A stretch of 64,000 nt of DNA from Fibrobacter succinogenes (lineage in GTDB: Bacteria; Fibrobacterota; Fibrobacteria; Fibrobacterales; Fibrobacteraceae), in NCBI GenBank assembly GCA_902794535.1, contig CADBHQ010000015.1:1-64000 (forward strand), read 5' to 3'. The first letter of the stretch is position 1. Each line of letters opens with the position of its first letter. The position numbers were made by a program, and so were the translations under genes. The notes under the pieces were generated by a model. That model was given only the letters and a program-made list of their open reading frames with translations. It ran no database searches and had not been told where the DNA came from. Shown piece after piece: positions 42,861-51,463 of this stretch.

Positions 42861-42925
42861 TAAAATAGACTTTGCAGGTAAAAAAACATATACTCGTACT
42901 AAAATTGCTGTGGACGTTTTGTCCA
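42861..42925 (-). promoter_or_regulatory. Regulon promoter: variant palindrome plus -10, TIGR02147-lipoprotein operon
   Basis: TGGACGTTTTGTCCA (42911-42925) has perfect 5-bp arms, and its near edge is 44 bp from the first T (42867) of TATTTTA. The second base of each arm differs from the TTGAC of the enzyme promoters. Confidence 0.55.
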
Positions 42926-43004
42926 AGAGCGCTGTGACAGTCATCACTTTATATAGTCTGGTCCAAATCCTCCCGAAAATTGACATTTACGCACCCCCAC
43001 GCAA

Positions 43005-43052
43005 TTTGCAATTCATTCTCATTTTTGCTATATTTGCAAATGATTTGCAAAT
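43005..43052 (+). promoter_or_regulatory. Promoter and double-dyad operator of the CobW-type gene
   Basis: TTTG (43005-43008) and TATATTTG (43029-43036) are 20 bp apart, an exact Bacteroidetes-like promoter. Overlapping the -10 is ATTTGCAAAT-G-ATTTGCAAAT (43032-43052), two self-complementary 10-mers that together form a 21-bp near palindrome. Its place fits a repressor such as a Zur/Fur-type protein; that identity is a guess. Confidence 0.6.
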
Positions 43053-43091
43053 TCAATCTGTCATAAAAAATAATGGAATAAAAGGAGAACT

Positions 43092-44234
43092 ATGAAAAAG
43101 AGCAAGAAACCCGTCATCCTCATTACTGGATACCTGGGCTCTGGCAAAACAACCCTCTTGAACAATATTCTTAAGCAAGAGAAACGAAAAGTCGCCCTCA
43201 TCGTCAACGACATGGGCAGCATCAATGTCGATGCTGAAATCCTGAAAAAGAACGGTTCGAACGTCGCCGAATGCCCGATGTTCGAGCTGCAAAACGGTTG
43301 CATCTGTTGCACCCTCCGCGACGAGTTCATTGAACAAGTCGAAAAGATTTCCAAACTGGATTCTATCGAAGTCGTATTCGTCGAAGCCTCCGGCATCAGC
43401 GACCCCGGCGCCGTCAGCGCAAGTTTCTTGGCCTACGAAGAAGACAATCCCAATACAAATGTCTACTTGACATCTATCGTGACCGTTGTCGATGCAGACC
43501 GCATCTACCGCGAATTCCTCAGCGACTTAAAGCATAAAAAAGAACAGCGGGATCATCTTGCCGACCAATACGATCTTTCGCAAGAAGAAATTTCCACATT
43601 GATTGTAGACCAAATTGAATTCTGCAATTTCATCGTCTTGAACAAGTGCGATTTACTCAGCGAAGACCAACTCAAGGAAGTCGAATCCATCGTACGAGAT
43701 TTCCAACCCCGCGCACCGATTATCCATTCGGTAAACGGCGACATCGATATCGATAAAATCATGACAACCAAGCCCTTTAACTACGGTCAAATCGAATCGT
43801 CCTCGGCCATTCAAAAAGCCACCGCAAGCTTGCTGCAATCCAGCCGCCGGCGCGACAGCTGCGTAGACGAATACGGAATTTCGTCGTTCGTTTTCGAGAC
43901 TAGGCAACCATTCAACAGAACCCGTTTCATGGATTTCGTCAACAACCGCTACCCCACAGAATTGATTCGTTCCAAAGGCTACATCTGGTTCTCAGATGCC
44001 AGCAGAGATGTGCAGCTGTTCGAACAGGCCGGCCGGAATTCCTCGGTCATGCCCGTTTCCTATTGGATAGACGCCCTACGCGAAGACCAAAAGCAAGCGT
44101 TCCTTGACGAAAATCCCGAAGTCAGGGAAAACTGGGACTCCCATTATGGAGACCGCGAAAACCAGGTCGTTTTCATAGGCAAGGGTTACAATAAGGAATT
44201 CATACGAAAGGAACTCGAAAAATGCCTTGACTAG
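43092..44234 (+). CDS. CobW/COG0523 G3E GTPase, metallochaperone type
   Basis: A 380-residue G3E-family GTPase. Walker A GYLGSGKT near residue 15, the metal-binding motif GCICC near 75, the guanine motif NKCD near 184 and a C-terminal CobW_C domain (IWFSDASRDVQLFEQAG). COG0523 proteins deliver zinc or other metals to target enzymes, and many are induced in zinc limitation. AAAAGGAGA precedes the ATG. The palindrome over its -10 suggests metal-dependent repression. The adjacent metH encodes a zinc enzyme; a functional link is possible but only inferred from proximity. Confidence 0.88.
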   Translation: MKKSKKPVILITGYLGSGKTTLLNNILKQEKRKVALIVNDMGSINVDAEILKKNGSNVAECPMFELQNGCICCTLRDEFIEQVEKISKLDSIEVVFVEASGISDPGAVSASFLAYEEDNPNTNVYLTSIVTVVDADRIYREFLSDLKHKKEQRDHLADQYDLSQEEISTLIVDQIEFCNFIVLNKCDLLSEDQLKEVESIVRDFQPRAPIIHSVNGDIDIDKIMTTKPFNYGQIESSSAIQKATASLLQSSRRRDSCVDEYGISSFVFETRQPFNRTRFMDFVNNRYPTELIRSKGYIWFSDASRDVQLFEQAGRNSSVMPVSYWIDALREDQKQAFLDENPEVRENWDSHYGDRENQVVFIGKGYNKEFIRKELEKCLD

Positions 44235-44275
44235 CCGCAGGTTCTTTTTCTATATTTATGCATAAAACTAAATAA

Positions 44276-47200
44276 ATGCATAAAATGTGGAATACGGCGG
44301 TTCGTGCCATGGATAAGAAAATGACTCTACGCGAAGCTTTTGAAAGCAAGATGATGCTGCTCGATGGCGGCATGGGTTCTGTCATTCAGACTTACGGCAT
44401 CAAGGGCGCGAACAACGACATGCTCTCCATCGAAAAACCGGATATCATTCTCGATATCCAGCGACGCTATGTGGATGCGGGCGTGGACTGTTTGACGACG
44501 AATACGTTCTCAAGCCAGCGCGTAAGCCAGCACGAATACCATCAGGAACACCGCATTGCCGAAATGAACCGCGCCGCGGTGAAGATTGCGAAGCAGGCGG
44601 CGGCAGAGGCCATGGAAAAGTACGGCCGCCAGGTGTATATTCTGGGCGACGTGGGCCCCACGAGCAAGATGCTCTCCATGAGCGAAGACGTGAACGACCC
44701 CGCGAGCCGTAGCATTACTTTTGATGAATTGGAAGACGCCTACCTGGAACAGATCCAGGTGCTGATTGAAGAAGACGTCGATGCCATTCTGATTGAAACG
44801 ATTTTTGATACGCTGAACGCGAAGGCTGCCGCCAGTGCATTCACTAAGGTGATGGAAGCGCGCGCCGCTAAAGCCGGCGACAAGGCTGCCGAACTCAAGC
44901 CCGTCGAAGTCATGTTCTCCATGACGGTGAGCGACGCCTCGGGCCGTACGCTTTCGGGCCAGACAGTAGAAGCATTCGCCGTGAGCGTGATGCACATGCA
45001 CCCGCTTTCCATCGGTTTGAACTGCGGCCTCGGTGCCGACGGTATGGTGCCGTACCTGCGCCGCATGGGCAAGGTTGCGCCCTGCTACATTAGCTGTCAC
45101 CCGAATGCGGGGCTGCCGAACCAGTTCGGCGGTTACGATGACACGCCCGAAGACATGGTGCGACTCATGGGCGTTTACCTGGACGACAAACTGGTGAACA
45201 TGATTGGCGGTTGCTGTGGTACCACACCGGAACACATCGCCACCATGCGCAAGATGCTTGATGCCCTGCCGGCCGATTACGAACGCCGCAAGCCCGCGCC
45301 CAAGTACGCCACGAGCCCGCTGCTTCGCCTCGCCGGTTTGGAACCGCTGTTCAAGGAACAGGTGCGCCCGAGCAACGGTGCCGACAGCTGCAACGCCGAA
45401 GACTTTGTGAAGGTGGGCGAACGCTGCAACGTGGCAGGCTCCAAGAAGTTCCTGCGACTCATCAACGAAAAGAATTACGAAGAAGCTCTCGACATCGCGC
45501 GTAAACAGGTTGAAGACGGCGCCGATGTGATCGACGTGAACATGGACGACGGCCTCTTGGACGCTACCGCCGAAATGCAGACCTTCTTGAACTTGCTCGC
45601 ATCGGATCCGGCGATCAGCCGCGTGCCCATCATGGTGGACTCTTCCCGTTTCGAAGTCATCGAAGCGGGCCTTAAGTGCGCCCAGGGCAAGTGCATCGTA
45701 AACTCCATCTCCTTGAAGATGGGCGAAAAAGCATTTATCGAACATGCGCTCACCATCAAGCGCCTCGGTGGTGCCGTCATCGTGATGCTCTTTGACGAAG
45801 AAGGTCAGGCCACCAACTACGAGCGCCGCGTGCAGATTGCCGCCCGCGCTTACGACATCATGGTCAAAAAGCTCGGCTTCGACCCCTCCGACATTATTTA
45901 CGACCCGAACGTCTTGACAGTCGCTACAGGCATGGCGGAACACAACGCCTATGCCATTGACTTTATCCGCGCCGTCCGCTGGATTATGGACAACCTGCCT
46001 GGCGTCCGCATCTCGGGCGGTCTTTCGAACCTTTCTTTCGCTTTCCGTGGCAATAACTACCTGCGCGAAGCGATGCACACCACGTTCCTGCATTACGCGA
46101 TTCCGAACGGCATGGGCATGGCCATCATGAACCCGAGCGCAATTATCGAATACAAGACGATTCCGCTGGAACTCCGCATGGCCATTACCGAAGTCATCTA
46201 CAATACGGAACCGGATGCCAGCGAAGCGCTCATCGAAATTGCAAGCCGCATGACCGCAGCAGCGGCAGCCGCCAAGGAAGCGGGCACCAAATACGACCCG
46301 AAGGCCATTTTCGCCATGAGCACGGGCGCCAGCAGCTCCTCTGACGACGGCGCCAACGCTGCCGCAGACGCCAAGCCCACGACGCCCGAAGAACGCCTGC
46401 AAGAAGCTTTGCTCAAGGGAACTTCTACAACGCTTCAGCCCGACTTGATGGAACTCATCAACCGCGGCGACAGCCCGGTGGGAATTATTTCTGGCCCGCT
46501 CATGGATGGTATGAACGAAGTCGGTCGCCGCTTCGGCGAAGGCAAGATGTTCTTACCGCAGGTGGTGAAGACCGCACGCACCATGAAGAAGGCAGTGGAA
46601 ATTTTGCAGCCCTACATCGAGGCGGGCAAGGATGCCAACGCATCGAGCCGCGGCAAGATCGTGATCGCCTGTAACGGCTATGAAATGGTGGACCTCGGCG
46701 TGATGGTTCCCGAAGACGTCATCGTGAAGGCGGTCATCGAAAACAAGGCCGACATCTTGAGCCTCTCTGGACTGATTACGCCCTCGCTCGAAGAAATGTG
46801 CACGGTGGCAAAGGCCATGCAGGACGCTGGCCAGCGCATTCCGATTATCGTCGGCGGCGCAACCACTTCACCCACGCACACGGCCGTAAAGATTGCCCCG
46901 TGCTACGACGGCCCCGTATTCCATGTGCGCGATGCCGCCAGCAACCCAGGCCTTGTGCAAAAGCTTTTGGATCCGGCGACTAGCGAACAAACCATTCAGG
47001 AAAACCGAGAAGAACAGCAGCGAATCCGCGACAAGCAAAACGGCATCCAGACCGAAGCCGCAAGCGCCATGGCCGCTGCCGAAAAGACTCCGGAAGAACG
47101 CCGCTATCAATGCGACTGGAGCAAGTACCAGCCTGTGGAACCGCCGTTCATGGGCGAAAGCAAGCTCCCGCCGATTCCGCTCGAAAAAGTTATCCCGCTT

Positions 47201-47908
47201 ATCAGCTGGGAATACTTCTTCTTCACTTGGAAAATCAAGCCCGAAGAGGAAGAAGCCAAGAAACTCAAGGCCGATGCCGAAGCGCTCATCAAGTCGCTTA
47301 CAAAGCCCGAATATGCACTGCGTGCCGTGCAGGCGTTCTACCCTGCCGCCGGTACGGAAAAGTCGGTTATCTTTAACACGGGCCGTACCGGCACCGACTC
47401 CGACCTTGTCGAAGTCGCCACGGCACGCCAGCAGAATCCTGAAGGCACTTGCCTCGCGCTCTGCGACTACGTTGCTCCTGCCAATGCAAACACTGCAAGC
47501 GTCTTCGCCGCTCCCGCCGGTAAAGATGTATTCCGCGACATCGTAGGCGCCTTCGCCGTCACCGTAAGCGACGCCTTCGTCAAGCGCCTCGAAAAGCTAA
47601 AAGCTGAACAGGGCGGCAGCGACTACGACGTTCTCCTGATGCAGACTGTCGCCGACCGCCTGGCCGAAGCCGGCGCCGAATACTTGAGCAAGGAACTCGA
47701 ACGCGCCAACAGCTGGAAGGGCATCCGCCCGGCCGTCGGCTACCCCGTGCTCCCGAACATCAAGGAAATCTTCAACGTCGCGCGTCTCATCGACTTCGGC
47801 AGTGTCGGAATTTCGCTCACCGAAAACGGCGCCATGTACCCGCAAGCTTCCGTGAGCGGCCTCTACATCAGCCACCCCGAAATCGACTACTTCCACGTGA
47901 AGGTGTAA
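44276..47908 (+). CDS. metH: Cobalamin-dependent-type methionine synthase lacking the DxHxxG motif
   Basis: A 1210-residue protein with all MetH modules in order: homocysteine domain (LLDGGMGSVIQTYGI; zinc ligands in LNCGLG and GGCCGTTPEH), pterin domain (VGERCNVAGSKKF; IDVNMDDG), B12 cap and B12 domain (about 700-930; LMDGMNEVGRRFGEGKMFLP, LSGLITPS, VGGATTSPTHTAVK) and the AdoMet activation domain (GIRPAVGYP). In the B12 domain KIVIA at residue 798 passes straight into CNGYEMVDLG; the roughly 19 residues that in other MetH proteins carry GDVHDIGKNIV, with the histidine ligand of cobalt, are absent, in frame. The start is uncertain: ATG at 44276, 44309 or 44321. A promoter TTGACT (44227) with TATATTTA (44251) lies upstream. 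Confidence 0.9.
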   Translation: MHKMWNTAVRAMDKKMTLREAFESKMMLLDGGMGSVIQTYGIKGANNDMLSIEKPDIILDIQRRYVDAGVDCLTTNTFSSQRVSQHEYHQEHRIAEMNRAAVKIAKQAAAEAMEKYGRQVYILGDVGPTSKMLSMSEDVNDPASRSITFDELEDAYLEQIQVLIEEDVDAILIETIFDTLNAKAAASAFTKVMEARAAKAGDKAAELKPVEVMFSMTVSDASGRTLSGQTVEAFAVSVMHMHPLSIGLNCGLGADGMVPYLRRMGKVAPCYISCHPNAGLPNQFGGYDDTPEDMVRLMGVYLDDKLVNMIGGCCGTTPEHIATMRKMLDALPADYERRKPAPKYATSPLLRLAGLEPLFKEQVRPSNGADSCNAEDFVKVGERCNVAGSKKFLRLINEKNYEEALDIARKQVEDGADVIDVNMDDGLLDATAEMQTFLNLLASDPAISRVPIMVDSSRFEVIEAGLKCAQGKCIVNSISLKMGEKAFIEHALTIKRLGGAVIVMLFDEEGQATNYERRVQIAARAYDIMVKKLGFDPSDIIYDPNVLTVATGMAEHNAYAIDFIRAVRWIMDNLPGVRISGGLSNLSFAFRGNNYLREAMHTTFLHYAIPNGMGMAIMNPSAIIEYKTIPLELRMAITEVIYNTEPDASEALIEIASRMTAAAAAAKEAGTKYDPKAIFAMSTGASSSSDDGANAAADAKPTTPEERLQEALLKGTSTTLQPDLMELINRGDSPVGIISGPLMDGMNEVGRRFGEGKMFLPQVVKTARTMKKAVEILQPYIEAGKDANASSRGKIVIACNGYEMVDLGVMVPEDVIVKAVIENKADILSLSGLITPSLEEMCTVAKAMQDAGQRIPIIVGGATTSPTHTAVKIAPCYDGPVFHVRDAASNPGLVQKLLDPATSEQTIQENREEQQRIRDKQNGIQTEAASAMAAAEKTPEERRYQCDWSKYQPVEPPFMGESKLPPIPLEKVIPLISWEYFFFTWKIKPEEEEAKKLKADAEALIKSLTKPEYALRAVQAFYPAAGTEKSVIFNTGRTGTDSDLVEVATARQQNPEGTCLALCDYVAPANANTASVFAAPAGKDVFRDIVGAFAVTVSDAFVKRLEKLKAEQGGSDYDVLLMQTVADRLAEAGAEYLSKELERANSWKGIRPAVGYPVLPNIKEIFNVARLIDFGSVGISLTENGAMYPQASVSGLYISHPEIDYFHVKV

Positions 47909-47982
47909 AATAACCCCGACACCGCACCGCTTTTTCAAAAAAGAGATTATTTTAAAGGCAGGTTGTTAAAAAGGGTTGTTTT

Positions 47983-49779
47983 ATGAAAAAACTTTTAGCC
48001 GCAATTACCGTCGCGGGTTTCGCGACCGTATCTACCGCCGCCATAGACATCACCGTCGACACGCAAAAAGGTATCAAGAAAATTTCACAGTACCTGTACG
48101 GGCGCAACATTGATAAAATCAGCGATGGCGACCCCGAAGTGAATGAAGAAGAAACCGCTTTCATCAACCAGATGCTCGAAGCGGGCGTGCATATGCTGCG
48201 TGCAAACAACGGCAACAACGCCACGCGCTACAACTGGCGTCACAAAATGACCGTTCACCCCGACTGGTACAACAACGTTTACTCTCACGACTGGGCGATT
48301 ACCGCACAAAAAGTCCTTGACAAAATGCCGGGTATCGACGCCATGTACGCCTTCCAGCTCACCGGTTTCGCCGCAAGCTCCACCGACTACAACTTTGGCG
48401 ACTGGAACTGGAAACAAGAGCACGGATTCTACGCGACCTCGACACTCGACCTTGCAGGTGGCGGCGAAGTAGATGAAGACGGCAAGACACTCGTAAAGGC
48501 TGGCGACTACAAACTCTACAATATGGAATGGCCCGCCGACTCCACCGTCGCCATCATCCCGTACTGGCGTGACGAACTCAAGTTCGACATGAGCCGCTTT
48601 AAATACTGGAGCATGGACAACGAAATGGAAATCTGGCGCGGCACGCATTCCGACCTCGATCTACCTGTCACCGGAGATTTTCTTGTAGAACACTATATCG
48701 ATGTCGCCAAGAAAGCTCGCACGCAATGGAAAGATATCAAGCTCACCGGCCCCGTTGCCGCAAACGAATGGCAATGGTGTTCCGTCGCCTCGTATAACGA
48801 ACAGGACCGTCCCAAAGGCCCCGATCGCAATTACTGCTGGCTCGAATACTTTATCATGAAGGTCGCCGAAGAGCAAAAGAAATCGAGCGTGCGTCTGCTC
48901 GACGTTCTAGATATTCACTGGTACCCGAGCGAAAAGGATTACGAATCGCGCATGAACTGGCACCGCGTACTGTTCGACACCACCTACAACTACTCCGGCG
49001 CAAACGGAATCAAGATGGTAAACGGCGGCTGGGACAACGACAACCAAAAGGAATACATCTTCAAGCGTATTAACAACTGGCTCGACAAATACTTCGGCAA
49101 GGATCACGGCATCACGCTCGGCATTACCGAAACAAGCCTCATCGACGAAGACGACCCCATGGTCACAGCCCTCACCTACGCCTCGTTCATCGGCACCATG
49201 CAAGACAACGGCGTCGAAATATTCACCCCGTGGACATGGGGGGACGGCATGTACGAAACACTACACCTCTTCAGCCGCTACGGCCACCCGAATCGCGTGC
49301 AGTCCACCTCCAGCAATGACTCGCTGGTGTCCGCCTACAGTTCCATCACCAACAAGGGCGATTCGCTTACAGTCATCTTCGTGAACCGCGCCGAAAAGGA
49401 CGCACAAGACATTCAATTGCAGCTCAAGAACTTTGACGCATCGCTTAAGTTCAAGACGCTCACGCTTGCTGGAATCACCGGAGAAACCTTCGTTTCGCAC
49501 ACGAACAATGCCCTAAAAGAAGACGCTGTCGCAACTAAAGTGCTAGGCGGCGCCACCAACGCGGCGGCATCCTCTGCAAATAAGTTCTCTCTATCGCTCC
49601 CGGCAAAATCAATCACTGCGGTCTTGCTCACTACCGACACCCCGAACGTTATTGACGCTATCAAGCCTAGGCTCAGGTCTCGCCCCGCAACGCATTACGG
49701 CGTCACAAGCCGCTTCGATACAAAAGGACGTAACGTAACCCACACCCGCACAAGCCCCGGCTACTACATTCTGCGATAA
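47983..49779 (+). CDS. GH44 endoglucanase/xyloglucanase, secreted
   Basis: A 598-residue secreted enzyme (signal about 1-19). GH44 features are KISQYLYGRNIDK near the start, MLRANNGNNATRYNW, the acid/base region WSMDNEMEIWRGTHSD (Glu in NEM in place of the common NEP), HWYPSE and the nucleophile region GITETSLIDED. A C-terminal beta domain follows and the end FDTKGRNVTHT, PGYYILR is a sorting-type tail. GH44 enzymes act on cellulose derivatives and xyloglucan. It is apart from the main enzyme locus, is on the other strand, and has a -10-like GATTATTTTAAAG but no palindrome of the regulon. Confidence 0.85.
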   Translation: MKKLLAAITVAGFATVSTAAIDITVDTQKGIKKISQYLYGRNIDKISDGDPEVNEEETAFINQMLEAGVHMLRANNGNNATRYNWRHKMTVHPDWYNNVYSHDWAITAQKVLDKMPGIDAMYAFQLTGFAASSTDYNFGDWNWKQEHGFYATSTLDLAGGGEVDEDGKTLVKAGDYKLYNMEWPADSTVAIIPYWRDELKFDMSRFKYWSMDNEMEIWRGTHSDLDLPVTGDFLVEHYIDVAKKARTQWKDIKLTGPVAANEWQWCSVASYNEQDRPKGPDRNYCWLEYFIMKVAEEQKKSSVRLLDVLDIHWYPSEKDYESRMNWHRVLFDTTYNYSGANGIKMVNGGWDNDNQKEYIFKRINNWLDKYFGKDHGITLGITETSLIDEDDPMVTALTYASFIGTMQDNGVEIFTPWTWGDGMYETLHLFSRYGHPNRVQSTSSNDSLVSAYSSITNKGDSLTVIFVNRAEKDAQDIQLQLKNFDASLKFKTLTLAGITGETFVSHTNNALKEDAVATKVLGGATNAAASSANKFSLSLPAKSITAVLLTTDTPNVIDAIKPRLRSRPATHYGVTSRFDTKGRNVTHTRTSPGYYILR

Positions 49780-49843
49780 TTTTTATATATTCCCTTAGGT
49801 CGAAGAAACCCAGACAGAAGTTTTTGAAGGCCGCGAAGAAGAA

Positions 49844-50554
49844 ATGGCGGCATCTGCTGCAGAAATTAGAGCTTACGCCCGCGAAGCCATGCGTGGCAAA
49901 TGGGGCTACGGCGTATTGATTTGCCTTTTGGGTTTATTGCTCTATATTGCTCCCTCCGTTCCAGGGCTCTTTATAGAAGACAACACCACCCTTTCTTACA
50001 TTTGGAGCATTCTCAGCGCCATTTATTCTTGGGGCTTATGGCTAGGTTTTCTCGCCTGCTTCGTTGACATCGCACGCAAACTTCCCAACGACTATACCCG
50101 CCTTTTCACAGGCTTCCGTAGCATCAAATATCTCTTAAAAATCGCTCTCACCCTTTTGCTTCAAACTATTTTCCTCATCTTGTGGACGTTACTCCTTATT
50201 GTTCCCGGCATTATCAAAGCATTCTCTTATGCAATGACAGAATATATTCTCATTGATCACCCGGAATACGGCCCCCTGCAAGCAATCACCGAGAGCCGCA
50301 AGATGATGGACGGCAATCGCATGCGCCTATTCATTCTCGACCTTTCATTCATCGGTTGGAACTTGCTCTGTCTTGTGACCTTCGGCCTCGCCGCCTTGTG
50401 GGTATTCCCGTACTTCCATACCGCTAGAGCCAAGTTCTATCTAGACGTTAAGGCTGCGTACGAACAGAAACTCGCCGCCACCGCCCTTCAAGAAGCGGAA
50501 ACGGTTCCTGCCGAACCTGTCGAAGAAGAAAAAGAGTTCGAAGTCGAAGAGTAA
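49844..50554 (+). CDS. DUF975 family membrane protein
   Basis: A 236-residue integral membrane protein with four to six hydrophobic segments, conserved N-terminus (AAEIRAYAREAMRGKWGYGV) and the family block LIDHPEYGPLQAITESRKMM. The C-terminus is acidic (EPVEEEKEFEVEE). DUF975 proteins have no known activity. The frame is open upstream to 49799 but has no ATG there; ATG 49844 with a weak GAAGAAG site is taken as the start. Confidence 0.8.
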   Translation: MAASAAEIRAYAREAMRGKWGYGVLICLLGLLLYIAPSVPGLFIEDNTTLSYIWSILSAIYSWGLWLGFLACFVDIARKLPNDYTRLFTGFRSIKYLLKIALTLLLQTIFLILWTLLLIVPGIIKAFSYAMTEYILIDHPEYGPLQAITESRKMMDGNRMRLFILDLSFIGWNLLCLVTFGLAALWVFPYFHTARAKFYLDVKAAYEQKLAATALQEAETVPAEPVEEEKEFEVEE

Positions 50555-50559
50555 AAGAA

Positions 50560-51450
50560 TTACTTCTCGACCACAATCAATTCAGGCTCGCCCCTCCCAG
50601 GGAGCGGCTTGAAGATTTTCACGTTGGTCTGAACTGCCGGGCCACCAAAGGCCTTCATTTCGCACACGAACAAATAGTTCGTGCCCGCGACAATCTGCGT
50701 CGACACGCTCAGCGGTTTGAGTCCGAGATAAGCGTAGTCTTTGGTCGCCTCGGCAAATACGGCAGAATCTTCTGCAGCAAGCGGGCGCTGTTCCGAGAAG
50801 CCACCCATCAGCATTTCATCGGTCTTGCCGGCTTCCAGGTTTCCAAAGAAAGCTTCGACTTCACTCGCGGCAACTTCGACACCATTTTCAGCGGTAATGC
50901 GCTTATTCGAAATTCCGTAGGCAAGCGTTACATTCGCATTCGGTTCGAGAGTCTTGAGTTCTGCGGCAGAAGCCTTGCGGCCACCGCTACCGTACGTGCA
51001 GAAAGGCACCACAACCTTGCCGCTCAAATCATTCGAATCAAGGAAGGTGTAAATGGGCGGCGTAAAGCTTCCAAACATAATCGGGTAACCCAAGTAAACC
51101 GTGTCGTACTTGGCAAGATCCACTTTGGCATTTTCAAGGGCAGGCCATTGCTTGGTATCGCGCTGAGCCTTTACCGCAGCAATCGTACTGTCGTATGTCG
51201 AGGGGTAAGCCGTCACAAGTTTCAATTCCACAGCATCGGCGTTCTTTGCCTTCTGGAAAATTTCAGCGAGTTTCTTGGTTGCACCATTCTGTGAAAAATA
51301 CACCACCACCGACTTGGTTGCAGACGCCACCACTTCGGCAGATTCTGCCTTGGGCTCCGTCTTGGATTCCTTTTCGTTGCAGGCGGTAAGCACCATCGAG
51401 GCCGCCAATACAGACATGGCAGCTACAGTCAGTTTCATCTTGTTAAACAT
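50560..51450 (-). CDS. Lipoprotein: flavodoxin domain fused to a stefin/cystatin-like domain
   Basis: A 296-residue lipoprotein (lipobox LTAC at residues 21-24). Residues about 47-205 are flavodoxin-like with the FMN phosphate loop SQNGATKK and YLGYPIMFGSFTP, YGSGGRKAS. Residues about 212-296 look like a type-1 cystatin (stefin): GGFSEQRP near 213, and STQIVAGTNYLFVCE near 250 with the QxVxG inhibitor motif, then KIFKPLPGRGE. The inhibitor wedge residues are intact, so it may block papain-like proteases. AGGAG precedes the ATG, 13 bases after the HD-GYP stop, so the two are in one operon. Flavodoxin lipoproteins are known; this fusion is unusual to me. Confidence 0.82.
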   Translation of the reverse strand: MFNKMKLTVAAMSVLAASMVLTACNEKESKTEPKAESAEVVASATKSVVVYFSQNGATKKLAEIFQKAKNADAVELKLVTAYPSTYDSTIAAVKAQRDTKQWPALENAKVDLAKYDTVYLGYPIMFGSFTPPIYTFLDSNDLSGKVVVPFCTYGSGGRKASAAELKTLEPNANVTLAYGISNKRITAENGVEVAASEVEAFFGNLEAGKTDEMLMGGFSEQRPLAAEDSAVFAEATKDYAYLGLKPLSVSTQIVAGTNYLFVCEMKAFGGPAVQTNVKIFKPLPGRGEPELIVVEK

Positions 51451-51463
51451 TGCGTTCTCCTAT

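Noticed and set aside
44510..46402. A 630-codon open frame on the minus strand
   Set aside because: It is the shadow of metH, His- and Val-rich without any family likeness or ribosome site.
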